Assembly: GCF_000373485.1 (NCBI RefSeq)
Contig: NZ_KB891576.1
Span: 620,001-684,000, forward strand
Length of the DNA stretch: 64,000 nucleotides
Source: Dasania marina DSM 21967
GTDB taxonomy: Bacteria > Pseudomonadota > Gammaproteobacteria > Pseudomonadales > Dasaniaceae
Reading direction: 5' to 3'
Under the pieces are notes generated by a model. That model saw only the letters and a list, made by a program, of their open reading frames with translations. It was not told the origin of the DNA and did not search any database. Position numbers and translations under genes: made by a program. Below, one piece after another: positions 19,209 to 28,036 of the stretch. Numbering within the stretch: the stretch's first letter is position 1; every line of letters begins with the position of its first letter.

Positions 19209-21239
19209 TTATTTCCCTGCACAAACATTGTCGACATCACTATCTAAAAACGGCGCCTGCGGGCACTGCACATAGCGTAAGCGCACACCCTGCGGCGTTA
19301 AGTTATCGGCCCGCATGGCCCGTGGCGCATTATTAATGGCACCACTTAAACGCTGGCCAGCATTATGCACACCTAAAAAGCTAATCATGTCATCTTGATC
19401 AACACCATCACCGGACACACCTATGCCACCTATTAAGGTGTTGCCGCTATAGATAGGCACACTACCGGGGAATATTTGGCTGCCATTAGCCATTTGATTG
19501 GTGGTGCCGGTAGCGGTAAACGTTAGCGTAGGCGGATCAAAAGCTACACCCGAACAACGGTTGGTAACATCTGCCACACCGCCGCCGGAAGCTACGCTTA
19601 ATACATGCTGAATAACCGCGTTATAAACCATGTCTAATTGCAAACCGGTAGAGAACACACTCCAAGAACCCGGCGCTTTACTTAAGGGGCCATGGGGACG
19701 ACCTTGCAAGCCATCAGGGTAAGTTGGGCGCGATAAGTTGCCCCCTGCTCGATCAGAAAAGGCCACCGCGCCATTCGTTAATGCCGAGGCATCAGGAATG
19801 AAATTTTGCACCGCGCTAACATAACCACCTAGCGCAACAGACTCGCGCAATACTAAGGGCAAGCCGGTAGAGGACACATCAAAGTAACTGGCATCGGGTT
19901 GCGTAGTAAGAAAGTTAGCGGCATCAGCCGACGAAAAAAACGCGGCCGTACGTGCTTTTTGCACCGACACATCGGAACCAAATACCGGCGCATCACGGCT
20001 TCTTACCATGCCTAAAATATCGCCCTGAGTATCAACCACGGTAATGGTCACTCTTGCTTGGCTACCTAAGGGGCGACGAATTTGGGCGCGCGCGCGGTTG
20101 GCAACCGCTAAGGCCTCTTCCAATATCACCTGCACCTGCGCCGCGGTTAACAAACCATCGGGGGCGTTAATAGCCGGGTAGCGATTAATATTGGTGCTGG
20201 GGTCAACAAAGATAAAAGCATCGGTGGCAGCGGGAAAGCCACTGCTGTCACGACGTATACCCGACTCTCGTTGGCCAAAAGCCAAGCCTGCTCTTATTGT
20301 GCCATTGCTATAACCGGTTACCGGAATTAATGAGCCCACTGAGCCAGCGATAGACGCGTAGCTATTGGCTGCTGCCGGGTCGGTATTTAAATCAGAAAAA
20401 TCAACATCGCTAAAGCGAAAGGTTTTACCATCGGCAGTAATACGATCACCGCGTCTATCAACAGGCGCGGCGTATTGATAAGTGCCCGCATAGGCGATCA
20501 TTTCATCGACACTGCGGTCGCTATCAGATATCACTTTATCGATGGAATATAAACCATCGGCAATCACCCCTATGCCCCCTACCGGTGTGCCATTTTTGTA
20601 AAGCGGCAAGCCGCCCGGGTCAGCCGATAAACCTAAAGGTGCCCGCTTAGGGCCATGGCTGATATTGACATTATCTACCGTAAAATCTGAGCACGATAAC
20701 TGACTAAACTGCACACCAAATAACGGGCCGGCCGGTTGATTCATTTCACCGGGGTTAAAATTTTCCTGCACAATTTGGCTGGCAGTGCGGCTAGAAAAGG
20801 CATTGCCTTCAGAGGATAAATACGCCCCTGTTATCGCTTTGCTAATGGCCGCCTGATCATCAATATTTAATGCTAGGCCCGTGGCCGGTAAGGAAATACC
20901 TTCCAAGCCACTATCAATAACTGCATTACCTGCGCCATTGGTGGCGCTGGCAATGAGCACGCCTCTATCGGCGGCAGCGCCCATGCGATACACCGCCAAG
21001 ACATTACCCACCCTATCGGCTACTGCGATAGTGGCTTGCTCGCCTTGCGCCTGCGCCTCGGCAATGGCTTGTGCCAATATGGTCTCTACATCGGCAACAG
21101 TTAATCGTGTCGGCGTATCCGCACAACTGCCATCACACTCAACTGTTGACGTACCCGCGCCTTCACCGGTTGAACTACCCCCTGAGCAAGCACCCAGCAA
21201 CAGTAATGACAACAACATAAAAACAGCAGAATAATGCAT
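19209..21239 (-). CDS. Lipoprotein with two GlcG/HbpS-like (DUF336) domains
   Basis: Two DUF336-type domains are recognisable: one near the N terminus (VADVETILAQAIAEA...IAVADRVGNVLAVYRM) and one in the middle (AAQVQVILEEALAVAN...ITVVDTQGDILGMVRS). Each is followed by a long loop with GGIGV motifs. The family includes HbpS, a haem-binding redox sensor, and GlcG. I favour the ATG at 21239: it has GGAG about 10 bases upstream and gives a compact lipoprotein signal ending LLGAC. An ATG at 21284 overlapping the upstream stop codon (ATGA) would add 15 residues before it. Role inferred: haem binding or redox sensing at the outer membrane, in keeping with its multihaem neighbours. Confidence 0.78.
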   Translation of the reverse strand: MHYSAVFMLLSLLLLGACSGGSSTGEGAGTSTVECDGSCADTPTRLTVADVETILAQAIAEAQAQGEQATIAVADRVGNVLAVYRMGAAADRGVLIASATNGAGNAVIDSGLEGISLPATGLALNIDDQAAISKAITGAYLSSEGNAFSSRTASQIVQENFNPGEMNQPAGPLFGVQFSQLSCSDFTVDNVNISHGPKRAPLGLSADPGGLPLYKNGTPVGGIGVIADGLYSIDKVISDSDRSVDEMIAYAGTYQYAAPVDRRGDRITADGKTFRFSDVDFSDLNTDPAAANSYASIAGSVGSLIPVTGYSNGTIRAGLAFGQRESGIRRDSSGFPAATDAFIFVDPSTNINRYPAINAPDGLLTAAQVQVILEEALAVANRARAQIRRPLGSQARVTITVVDTQGDILGMVRSRDAPVFGSDVSVQKARTAAFFSSADAANFLTTQPDASYFDVSSTGLPLVLRESVALGGYVSAVQNFIPDASALTNGAVAFSDRAGGNLSRPTYPDGLQGRPHGPLSKAPGSWSVFSTGLQLDMVYNAVIQHVLSVASGGGVADVTNRCSGVAFDPPTLTFTATGTTNQMANGSQIFPGSVPIYSGNTLIGGIGVSGDGVDQDDMISFLGVHNAGQRLSGAINNAPRAMRADNLTPQGVRLRYVQCPQAPFLDSDVDNVCAGK

Positions 21240-21280
21240 GCTTTTAAACTCCGGCATTATGGTATTTTTTGATTTAGGGC

Positions 21281-23029
21281 TCATTGCGTAAAGACGTCCT
21301 TGGGATGATAAGCGTGGCAAGAAATACAATTAACCGGTACTTTTTCAGCAATCGAAACATCGCCGTGACAACTGAGGCAATTATCGATGCCGGGAATTAA
21401 AACATCCGCGCTGCTGGCTGATTGGTCCGCCTCATGGCAACTTAAACAGGTCTGATCTTTGCTTTGACCCTGCTTAGTTAAATGGCTGGCGTGATCAAAT
21501 AAAGCACGCGCATGCCAGTTGTCATTAATATTGACCGGCATCACCAACCAACGTGCATACATATCATCCGATTGGTTATCGGATACTTCATGGCAAGTGA
21601 CGCAGCCCCGCTGGGTAAACTGAATAGCCGCTTCAGTGGTGGCCCGTTGCATACCGCAATTAAATGGCTTATCACTGCAAGCAGATTGGCTAGCACTTTT
21701 GCCGGGGCGACGGCGGCGATCACTGCCTGGTGCCTTGTAGTTAGGGTCGGTATACACACGTACAAAATGCTCTTCTATGGTTTGCACCACTAAACTGGGT
21801 TCACCATGGGGCAATTGTCGATCAGGCTCATTGGCATCAAAGCTGAGGTCATGGCAAGAGGAGCAATGTTTTTCCATGGTGATAGCGGCAAAATGCTCTT
21901 TATCGGCCTTTAACGCATGGCAAGAGTTACAAGACATGGCCTCGCCGGTATCCGACAGCTGCACCTTGCCAGCATCCAAATGTATGTCGTGGGGAAACTT
22001 CAAATTAGAAATATCGGCTTGGCCAGCCGCTTTTTCTAACAAATGGCTATCCCAGGTTATCGATATGCCGGTGCCTTTCTTAAGGACTTCCGGCAACACA
22101 TAATTCAGTTTGAACGCAGGATGGCTGCCCGTATCAAAACCGCTAATGGCGGGCGTGCCCTTGCTATTATCGCTAAGCTGCTGTGCTTGCCGGTGGCAAT
22201 CCACACAAAGCGCATCGGCTTTTACCACCAAGGCGGCAGGTTCATTATGCTCTTTATGGCAGCTTTGGCATTCGCTCACGCCATAGGCTTTATGGCTGGT
22301 GGCTATATTTTGAGTCGCCTCGTCGCCATGCACGGTTAAAGCATCACTATTGATATGATCAGCAGTATCTTGATGACAAGTAACACAGCTTTCGTTCTGT
22401 ACGGTTTGAAATGCTTTTTTATGGCAGGCCGAACAATCATTACCTATTTCTAATTGATGAGCCGGTAATAAGGGCCCGGTAGACCATAAGTGATCACCCG
22501 AACCTGATTTGATAAATGTTTGCTCGGCGGTGGCGTCGGCTCCGTTATCGCGCAACAAATACGCACTGATAGGCCAAGCCAAAGCCAATAGTACAACGAT
22601 TAAACTTAATAAATAGGCAGGTGCACGTTTCGCTAATACCGTGCTAGCTAAATCGGTTACATAGGCCGACTCTAGCGCCTGTTTTTGCAACTCATCATCT
22701 ATATACAGTTCGCAGGCTGCATCGAAACCTGCAGGCGGCTCTATTATTTTTAGCTTATGGCTGCTAATAACAATTTCATCGCCAACACTTAACGCCCGGC
22801 TCTGGTATTCGGAACCATTAACGACCAGCGTATGTTTACCTACCGCCTGAATAGTAATCTGGCCAGCAACTAACTTAAGCACTGCGTGGCTATGTTTGAT
22901 AGCGCTACCGCGCAGCTGGATTAATTGTGCGGCAGCACTACCTATAGTAATTAACTCTGCAGCGAGTTCGGTATCTTGATAAACAACAACTCCCTGTTCA
23001 GAAGTTATCTCACGTAGCAAAAATTCCAT
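21281..23029 (-). CDS. FHA-transmembrane-decahaem cytochrome c fusion
   Basis: Residues 1-100 resemble a forkhead-associated domain (LITIGSAAAQLIQLRG, IKHSHAVL, LVVNG). A transmembrane helix follows at about 137-160. The periplasmic part carries ten CXXCH motifs: CSACH, CVTCH, CQSCH, CVDCH, CNSCH, CSSCH, CVTCH, CLSCH, CLSCH, CISCH, in the style of cytochrome c3/NrfB-like carriers. The FHA part is divergent: the usual GR and SRxH residues are replaced (GS, KHSH), so phosphopeptide binding is uncertain. The gene follows the cytochrome b gene by 18 bases. Inference: takes electrons from the membrane cytochrome b and passes them to periplasmic or outer-membrane carriers, with a cytosolic regulatory head. 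Confidence 0.85.
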   Translation of the reverse strand: MEFLLREITSEQGVVVYQDTELAAELITIGSAAAQLIQLRGSAIKHSHAVLKLVAGQITIQAVGKHTLVVNGSEYQSRALSVGDEIVISSHKLKIIEPPAGFDAACELYIDDELQKQALESAYVTDLASTVLAKRAPAYLLSLIVVLLALAWPISAYLLRDNGADATAEQTFIKSGSGDHLWSTGPLLPAHQLEIGNDCSACHKKAFQTVQNESCVTCHQDTADHINSDALTVHGDEATQNIATSHKAYGVSECQSCHKEHNEPAALVVKADALCVDCHRQAQQLSDNSKGTPAISGFDTGSHPAFKLNYVLPEVLKKGTGISITWDSHLLEKAAGQADISNLKFPHDIHLDAGKVQLSDTGEAMSCNSCHALKADKEHFAAITMEKHCSSCHDLSFDANEPDRQLPHGEPSLVVQTIEEHFVRVYTDPNYKAPGSDRRRRPGKSASQSACSDKPFNCGMQRATTEAAIQFTQRGCVTCHEVSDNQSDDMYARWLVMPVNINDNWHARALFDHASHLTKQGQSKDQTCLSCHEADQSASSADVLIPGIDNCLSCHGDVSIAEKVPVNCISCHAYHPKDVFTQ

Positions 23030-23047
23030 ATTTATTATTCTTAATCA

Positions 23048-23944
23048 TTACCAATAAAAGAAAACTGCAACAATATGCGCAGTTAGGGCGAACAACAAAG
23101 CAATCGTGAGCGGCACATGAATGTACAGCCAAATCTTCATCCAGCCCTGTAACTGAATATCTCTGCGTATGGTTCTTAATAAATTTTGTCGCCGGCACAG
23201 CATGGATAATAAATCCTGCAGCCTGGCAGCCTCTTGTGGCTTTCTACAGCGGGGAATGCGATCGGCAACATACTCGATAACCGCCTGCTGATTAGAGTTG
23301 CTCACCATCACACTAGCTGTAGAGACATTGACGCCATCAGCAATAGATAACATTTTCGAATCATCTCTAGCCAATAGCTGCGTTACCACACCGCCACCTA
23401 TATTGGTGCGGTCTATAGCGCTTTCTATTACCGCCCGTATATCGGGTTCACAAAGCTTGCTTAATTTTCTAACACTATCATTCAAACCATTAAGCTCTAC
23501 AAAAAGTACCTCCCTAGAGCTATTGGTTCGATTTTTAGCCTGCAAGCGGGGATACACTAAATAGCTATAAATACCAAAAAAACCGCTGGCGATAACTAAG
23601 CACATTAGCAAGTAAGCCAGCGTATGAATGTTGTAACCAAACTGGGCGGCGCAGTGCAGCGTTGCCACCACTAATAAACCACTACCCAAATACACATGAG
23701 CAGACACCCAAGCTCTAACCGTAGCAGTACCCGTTTTGTAATTTCTTTTGCGCTTGCCTAGCGCGGCCAACCACACGATGAGTAACGCAGCGATAGTGCC
23801 TAATATATAGCCCTGCCAAGTGCCGCCATTAGCAGGCTGGCTACCGCCCTGTGAAACATAGAGCGCAACGCAAGCCACCAGCAACACAATAGTTACGGTG
23901 AAGTAGCGCGCTTTTTTATAATTTAAAATGTTTTCATGTATCAC
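23048..23944 (-). CDS. Diheme cytochrome b-like membrane protein
   Basis: The 298-residue product has about five transmembrane helices (near 15-33, 45-62, 82-103, 110-131 and 268-296), with a 130-residue soluble loop between helices four and five. His83 and His97 in helix three and His276 and His290 in the last helix are each spaced 14 residues apart, the classic pattern for two stacked b haems. It begins directly at the stop codon of the FAD/Fe-S gene. Inference: accepts electrons from that cytosolic subunit or from quinol and passes them to the decahaem partner. The family is not named with certainty; the soluble loop lacks known motifs. Confidence 0.72.
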   Translation of the reverse strand: MIHENILNYKKARYFTVTIVLLVACVALYVSQGGSQPANGGTWQGYILGTIAALLIVWLAALGKRKRNYKTGTATVRAWVSAHVYLGSGLLVVATLHCAAQFGYNIHTLAYLLMCLVIASGFFGIYSYLVYPRLQAKNRTNSSREVLFVELNGLNDSVRKLSKLCEPDIRAVIESAIDRTNIGGGVVTQLLARDDSKMLSIADGVNVSTASVMVSNSNQQAVIEYVADRIPRCRKPQEAARLQDLLSMLCRRQNLLRTIRRDIQLQGWMKIWLYIHVPLTIALLFALTAHIVAVFFYW

Positions 23945-26482
23945 TTAGCGTACCTCCACCAGCTCGATAAATTGATCGGGGTTCATTCTAACCGCAGCAC
24001 CGGTTGGGCAGGCATTTACACAGGCTGGGCCTGAGGGTAGATTCATGCAGGCATCACATTTAACCGCTTTTTTACCCTTCGCTTTAGCGGCATCATCGGG
24101 CGTGTAGCCAGACTCTTCACCGGGGCCATTGCCCTTACCTAACAACATCCAACTCCAGAGGCTGGGTTTTTTGGGCGCATCGTAGGCAAGCTTGATAACA
24201 TCGTAGGGGCAGTTTGATTCGCAGTTGCCGCAACCGATACAGCTAGAGTCGATAAACACTTCGCCCGATGGCGCACGGTGTATGGCATTGGGCGGGCAAT
24301 CTTTCATGCAATGAGGTAGCTCACAATGCCGACAAGAAATAGGCACATGTAACTCAGCATAAGAACCGCCCGACTTTCTATCTAAACGTGAGATGCCGTC
24401 GTGAGTTTCGGCACAGGCGGTTTCGCAATTGTCGCAACCCACGCAGAGGTTTTCATCAATAATTAAACAGTTGGTTGCCTCACCCAAGCCTTCGTCCATT
24501 AAAAACTGCATCACCGAGCCTACTTCAGGCCTAGATTCCATGGTGCTGTGATTCAGTGCACGCTCACTGGCATTATCTTGCAGCGTTTCTATACAGGAGG
24601 TATCGGCCTGCACCATTTTAACAAAGGACTTTCTATCCAACTCTATGGTTTCGGTAGCTACGGTGGCCACGGCAGTTTCGCGCCTAACAGGGTCACCCAT
24701 TAGCGCCATTTCACCGACCATTTTGCCGGAGTGCAATTGCGCAACCACAACGGGTTTATCTTTATTTCTCGTTAAGGTAACCGAACCACTGCGAATTATG
24801 TGCAGCGAAGAACCTTGTTCGCCTTCTACAAAAAGCTTGCTACCGGCATCAAAGGTTTTTTGTTGTATTCTGGCAGCAAATTCACTGAGCTGGGCAATGC
24901 TGAGTTTCGGTGCGACATGTTTTTGCAAGGTGCGAACCACAAAGATGAGGTCTATACCCTCTCTCACCTCATCGTTGGAGTTCATTAACTTGATCATGGT
25001 GCGGCGCGGCGTTTCAACTAAAATACAATCTTTACCGGCAATGGCGTTACCCTCTCGCGGCCGCCCCGACAACAAACTAGCTTCACCAAAAAACTGACCG
25101 CGGCCATGGCTAACGGTTTGCGTGGTATTGGGCAGGCTAACCTCAACCACCCCTTCAATAATCGTAAAGAAGGAGTTGCTAAAATCGCCATCCTTATAAA
25201 TATAATCACCCGCCCGTATAATTTTGGTATAACGCGGGCTGGGGTTTTGTTTAGCTAATTGCTGTTTTATTTTGGCAGATTCAGCCTCCACCTCATCAAA
25301 CATAGCGCCAGGTTCATAACTCACCAGTATGTCGCTTTCAATCACTAACTCACGAAATTGCAGCGCATTCATTTCCCTAAACATGGGTATGCGCTGCTGA
25401 AACAGCTTAACTAAATCATCCACCTCTTTTATATAAGGCAGTAATTTAAACTGTAGCTCTAACAGAGGATGATCGGCAGGTTTAATGTCGTGGCCTAAGA
25501 TGTATTCAATAACATCGTAGCCTTGGTTCATCGCTTGCTTTATTAAGGGGTAGCCCGCCAAAGAACCAATAATATAAAGGCCAGGAACATTCGATTCATA
25601 TTGGCCTGTTAATGCAGGAATGGCACCGGGTTTATCATTGGGAAACTCAACGCCTATAGACTCTACAAAGCCACGTGGCGGCACGCCACCCAACCTGGCA
25701 ATAACCCTATCACAGGGGAAGCTCTCCTCACCTTCAGCAGTATTTAAGGTAATTAAATAACTACCATCTTCCGCCTTAGCAATCTCTTTTACGCCAGTGC
25801 TGTAATAGCAGGTTAACGCTATCGAGGGGTCACTATTGGCAGCTAATATGGCACTTAGATTACCCTCTTTAGCTCTAGAAAATTCATCTCGGCGATTAAG
25901 AATGGCAACTTTATTTTGCTTGACTAAGCCCAGAGCATTCTCTATCGCCGAGTCACCCGCACCCACTACTACCACTGTTTCATTGTGGTGAGCCATAGGG
26001 TCATCGAGGGTATATTGCACTAAGGGGTAATCTTCGCCTGGCACCCCCAGCTTACGCGGGTTGCCCTCTAAGCCTATCGCTAACACCACATGCTCAGCAT
26101 GTATTTCAGTGCCATCTTTTAACACTACGCAAAAATCACCTTTAGCGCCGGTAACTTTAACAACTTCACTGCCATAACGAATATTAACGTCTTGCTCTAC
26201 TACACGCTTTTCCCAGCCGCCTAAAATGGTTTCACGGCTGCCTGCGGCAAACTCAAAATCACTACGCAGCGCCAAAAACCCAGGCTCAGCCATAACATGC
26301 TTACCTTTCTGGTAACGCTGTATGGTTTTGGAGGGCTTATCAAAAGACTCTAATAATATGTGGCTATAGTCGTGCTGAGGATTTTGCTCGCGTTGCTGCC
26401 TATCGTAAAAAGCAGCGCGGCCCGCGGCGCTTAAGCCTGCAGGGCCAGAACCTATTACTGCCACCTGATAAAGAACAGGCAT
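23945..26482 (-). CDS. FAD-dependent oxidoreductase with two cNMP-binding domains and a ferredoxin tail
   Basis: Residues 1-330 form a thioredoxin-reductase-like flavoprotein: FAD motif GSGPAG near residue 11 and NAD(P) motif VVGAGDSA near 170. Two cyclic-nucleotide-binding domains follow (about 415-530 and 540-650), with typical FFGEASLLSGRPR and MVGEMALMGDP loops. The C-terminal 150 residues hold four cysteine clusters (CVGCDNCETAC, CRHCELPHCMKDCP, CIGCGNCESNCP, CDACMN...CVNACP), the layout of a four-[4Fe-4S] DmsB/HybA-type electron-transfer subunit. No signal peptide, so cytosolic. Inference: oxidises NAD(P)H and feeds the adjacent membrane cytochrome b, with activity gated by cAMP or another ligand. 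It is the first gene of the probable operon. Confidence 0.88.
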   Translation of the reverse strand: MPVLYQVAVIGSGPAGLSAAGRAAFYDRQQREQNPQHDYSHILLESFDKPSKTIQRYQKGKHVMAEPGFLALRSDFEFAAGSRETILGGWEKRVVEQDVNIRYGSEVVKVTGAKGDFCVVLKDGTEIHAEHVVLAIGLEGNPRKLGVPGEDYPLVQYTLDDPMAHHNETVVVVGAGDSAIENALGLVKQNKVAILNRRDEFSRAKEGNLSAILAANSDPSIALTCYYSTGVKEIAKAEDGSYLITLNTAEGEESFPCDRVIARLGGVPPRGFVESIGVEFPNDKPGAIPALTGQYESNVPGLYIIGSLAGYPLIKQAMNQGYDVIEYILGHDIKPADHPLLELQFKLLPYIKEVDDLVKLFQQRIPMFREMNALQFRELVIESDILVSYEPGAMFDEVEAESAKIKQQLAKQNPSPRYTKIIRAGDYIYKDGDFSNSFFTIIEGVVEVSLPNTTQTVSHGRGQFFGEASLLSGRPREGNAIAGKDCILVETPRRTMIKLMNSNDEVREGIDLIFVVRTLQKHVAPKLSIAQLSEFAARIQQKTFDAGSKLFVEGEQGSSLHIIRSGSVTLTRNKDKPVVVAQLHSGKMVGEMALMGDPVRRETAVATVATETIELDRKSFVKMVQADTSCIETLQDNASERALNHSTMESRPEVGSVMQFLMDEGLGEATNCLIIDENLCVGCDNCETACAETHDGISRLDRKSGGSYAELHVPISCRHCELPHCMKDCPPNAIHRAPSGEVFIDSSCIGCGNCESNCPYDVIKLAYDAPKKPSLWSWMLLGKGNGPGEESGYTPDDAAKAKGKKAVKCDACMNLPSGPACVNACPTGAAVRMNPDQFIELVEVR

Positions 26483-26606
26483 ACTTCATCGCTCCATCGT
26501 TGTGTTATTGGTTATTATTAGAGCCACATAAAGCGACAATTTATTTTTAAACGGCCAGTATACCTAAATATATGTAAATATACCTATAAAACCCCAAGCG
26601 ACATAA
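26483..26606 (-). other. Intergenic stretch before the redox operon
   Basis: This AT-rich gap contains two copies of TATACCTA about 25 bases apart (around 26560-26588). It is the most likely place for the promoter of the 26-kb operon, if the operon is not simply read through from the FHA-EAL gene. No convincing FNR or CRP palindrome is visible. Confidence 0.3.
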
Positions 26607-27701
26607 TTACATTAGCTCATTAATAAACCGAGGCTTAGCAAATAAAAACCCCTGATAAAAATCAAAACCTATAGTTTGGCAGACTTCATAATCTTGCTGC
26701 TGACTAATACATTCCGCTAAAGTTTGAATACCCAGTGACCGCGACATTTGATGCAGCTGCTGAACAAGCTCTATTTTACCCGGTGGCGCTTTATGAATAT
26801 CATGAACCAGCATCATATCGAACTTCAACACATCAGGCGCAGCCTCCACTAACTCCAGTAACCGCGACTGACCTACCCCAAAATCATCGTAGGACAACAG
26901 CAGACCTCTCTGGGTTAACTCCCCTTTAATATGCTTAATTAACTCAATGTCGGTAATAGCCTGCTCATGTACCTCCAGCACCAATTGGCAGCTAGGATAA
27001 CGCTTATGCAGTTGAAAAAATTCGGCCATGAGCTTATCAGGGTTTTTCATCTCACTGGGATGGGTATTCACAAAGATATGGCCTTGCAAGCCATGCTCCA
27101 TCGCTATTTGCACACCCAACTCACGAAATAACTCTGAAAGCTCAACTTCCAAACCGACACTTTCAGCAATCTGAAACAAGCCCCCGGGGCTTTCAGGTAA
27201 ATCCGCATGATCACCACGACCCAGCAGCTCGTAACCAAACACAGTACTATTATTGTGATTAACAATGGCTTGATAGGCAGGCTTGATCATTTTACGCGCT
27301 AGCAATTCCTCAAATTGGCCAACACCAGCGGGGAAGTGAAAGCTTAAATCGTTGGCCGACACCATTACCGTGGCATCCGATTGATTATCTTCGTACTGCA
27401 GCACATCAAGCATAATGCGCATCTCAAGATCACCTAAATGAATGACATCGCCATGCGAAAGAGGCATAGGGCAGCTAATGCGCTCATGATTAACAAAGGT
27501 ACCATTGCTGCTACCCATATCATTAATGTAGAGCAGGCCATCCTCTACACTCACAAAGGCATGTCGCCTAGAAACCGAGGTCACAGCAACCGTTAAAGGC
27601 AGCTTTTCCTCCCTACCAATGATATAGGGATACTCATCAATAACCTGCCGCTGCATAGTACCCGCGGGGCTAAAATAGCCCTCAAAATACCATTTCCGCA
27701 T
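26607..27701 (-). CDS. FHA-EAL domain protein
   Basis: An N-terminal canonical FHA domain (IIGREEK, SVSRRHAF, MGSSNGTFVN; about residues 25-100) is joined to a C-terminal EAL domain (about 125-364). EAL signature residues are mostly kept: YELLGRG for EALLR, FVNTHPS, VLEVHEQ, SYDDFGVGQS, LKFDMML, LAECIS and QGFLFAKP. Catalysis of c-di-GMP hydrolysis is plausible but the first motif (ELLGR) and the AEC replacement of AEG leave doubt. The linker carries SDATVMVS, a Thr motif like those in the cluster's kinase. No transmembrane segment. It stands 124 bases upstream of the redox operon on the same strand and may be co-regulated with it. Confidence 0.88.
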   Translation of the reverse strand: MRKWYFEGYFSPAGTMQRQVIDEYPYIIGREEKLPLTVAVTSVSRRHAFVSVEDGLLYINDMGSSNGTFVNHERISCPMPLSHGDVIHLGDLEMRIMLDVLQYEDNQSDATVMVSANDLSFHFPAGVGQFEELLARKMIKPAYQAIVNHNNSTVFGYELLGRGDHADLPESPGGLFQIAESVGLEVELSELFRELGVQIAMEHGLQGHIFVNTHPSEMKNPDKLMAEFFQLHKRYPSCQLVLEVHEQAITDIELIKHIKGELTQRGLLLSYDDFGVGQSRLLELVEAAPDVLKFDMMLVHDIHKAPPGKIELVQQLHQMSRSLGIQTLAECISQQQDYEVCQTIGFDFYQGFLFAKPRFINELM

Positions 27702-27841
27702 TTATATTATTCCTGCTTGATTAATAAAGAGCATGAACAGTGAATTTTATTATCGACGACTATGTTTGCCGCCATTTATTTGTCACTTATAGCGCTGAAC
27801 ACTACTGGCTAAAATATAGACTAACTCGTTAAATGCAATCC

Positions 27842-28030
27842 GACAATCATTAACCTTAAGAACGTTTCAAGGGGTCAGCGTTTCAAGAACTGTTTGAACT
27901 CACAGAAGGATGAATCAAAATACCTTGAGGGTATTTTGACCCTGCGGGCGCCCTTTAAAAACGGGCGTTCAAACTGTGCCCTAGGCACAGTTTGTCGAAC
28001 CGCTTAGGAACTGCACCCTTTCGAAAAGCA
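27842..28030. repeat. Cluster of intergenic hairpins with a GGGGTCAG motif
   Basis: Between the FHA-EAL gene and tRNA-Arg lies a gene-free stretch of about 370 bases. It holds a CAAGGGGTCAG motif near 27868, a hairpin with 9-bp arms at 27916-27938 (CAAAATACC stem) and a perfect 11-bp hairpin with a 3-base loop at 27970-27994 (CAAACTGTGCC stem). The GGGGTCAG motif recurs at 29874-29960, suggesting a dispersed repeat family. The bases 27702-27841 show nothing I can name. Confidence 0.5.
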
Positions 28031-28036
28031 CATATT

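Noticed and set aside
13491-23029. Canonical Mtr metal-reduction operon
   Set aside because: Decahaems and a barrel are present, but sizes, fusions (FHA head, LVIVD propeller) and the absence of clear MtrB hallmarks prevent naming it Mtr.
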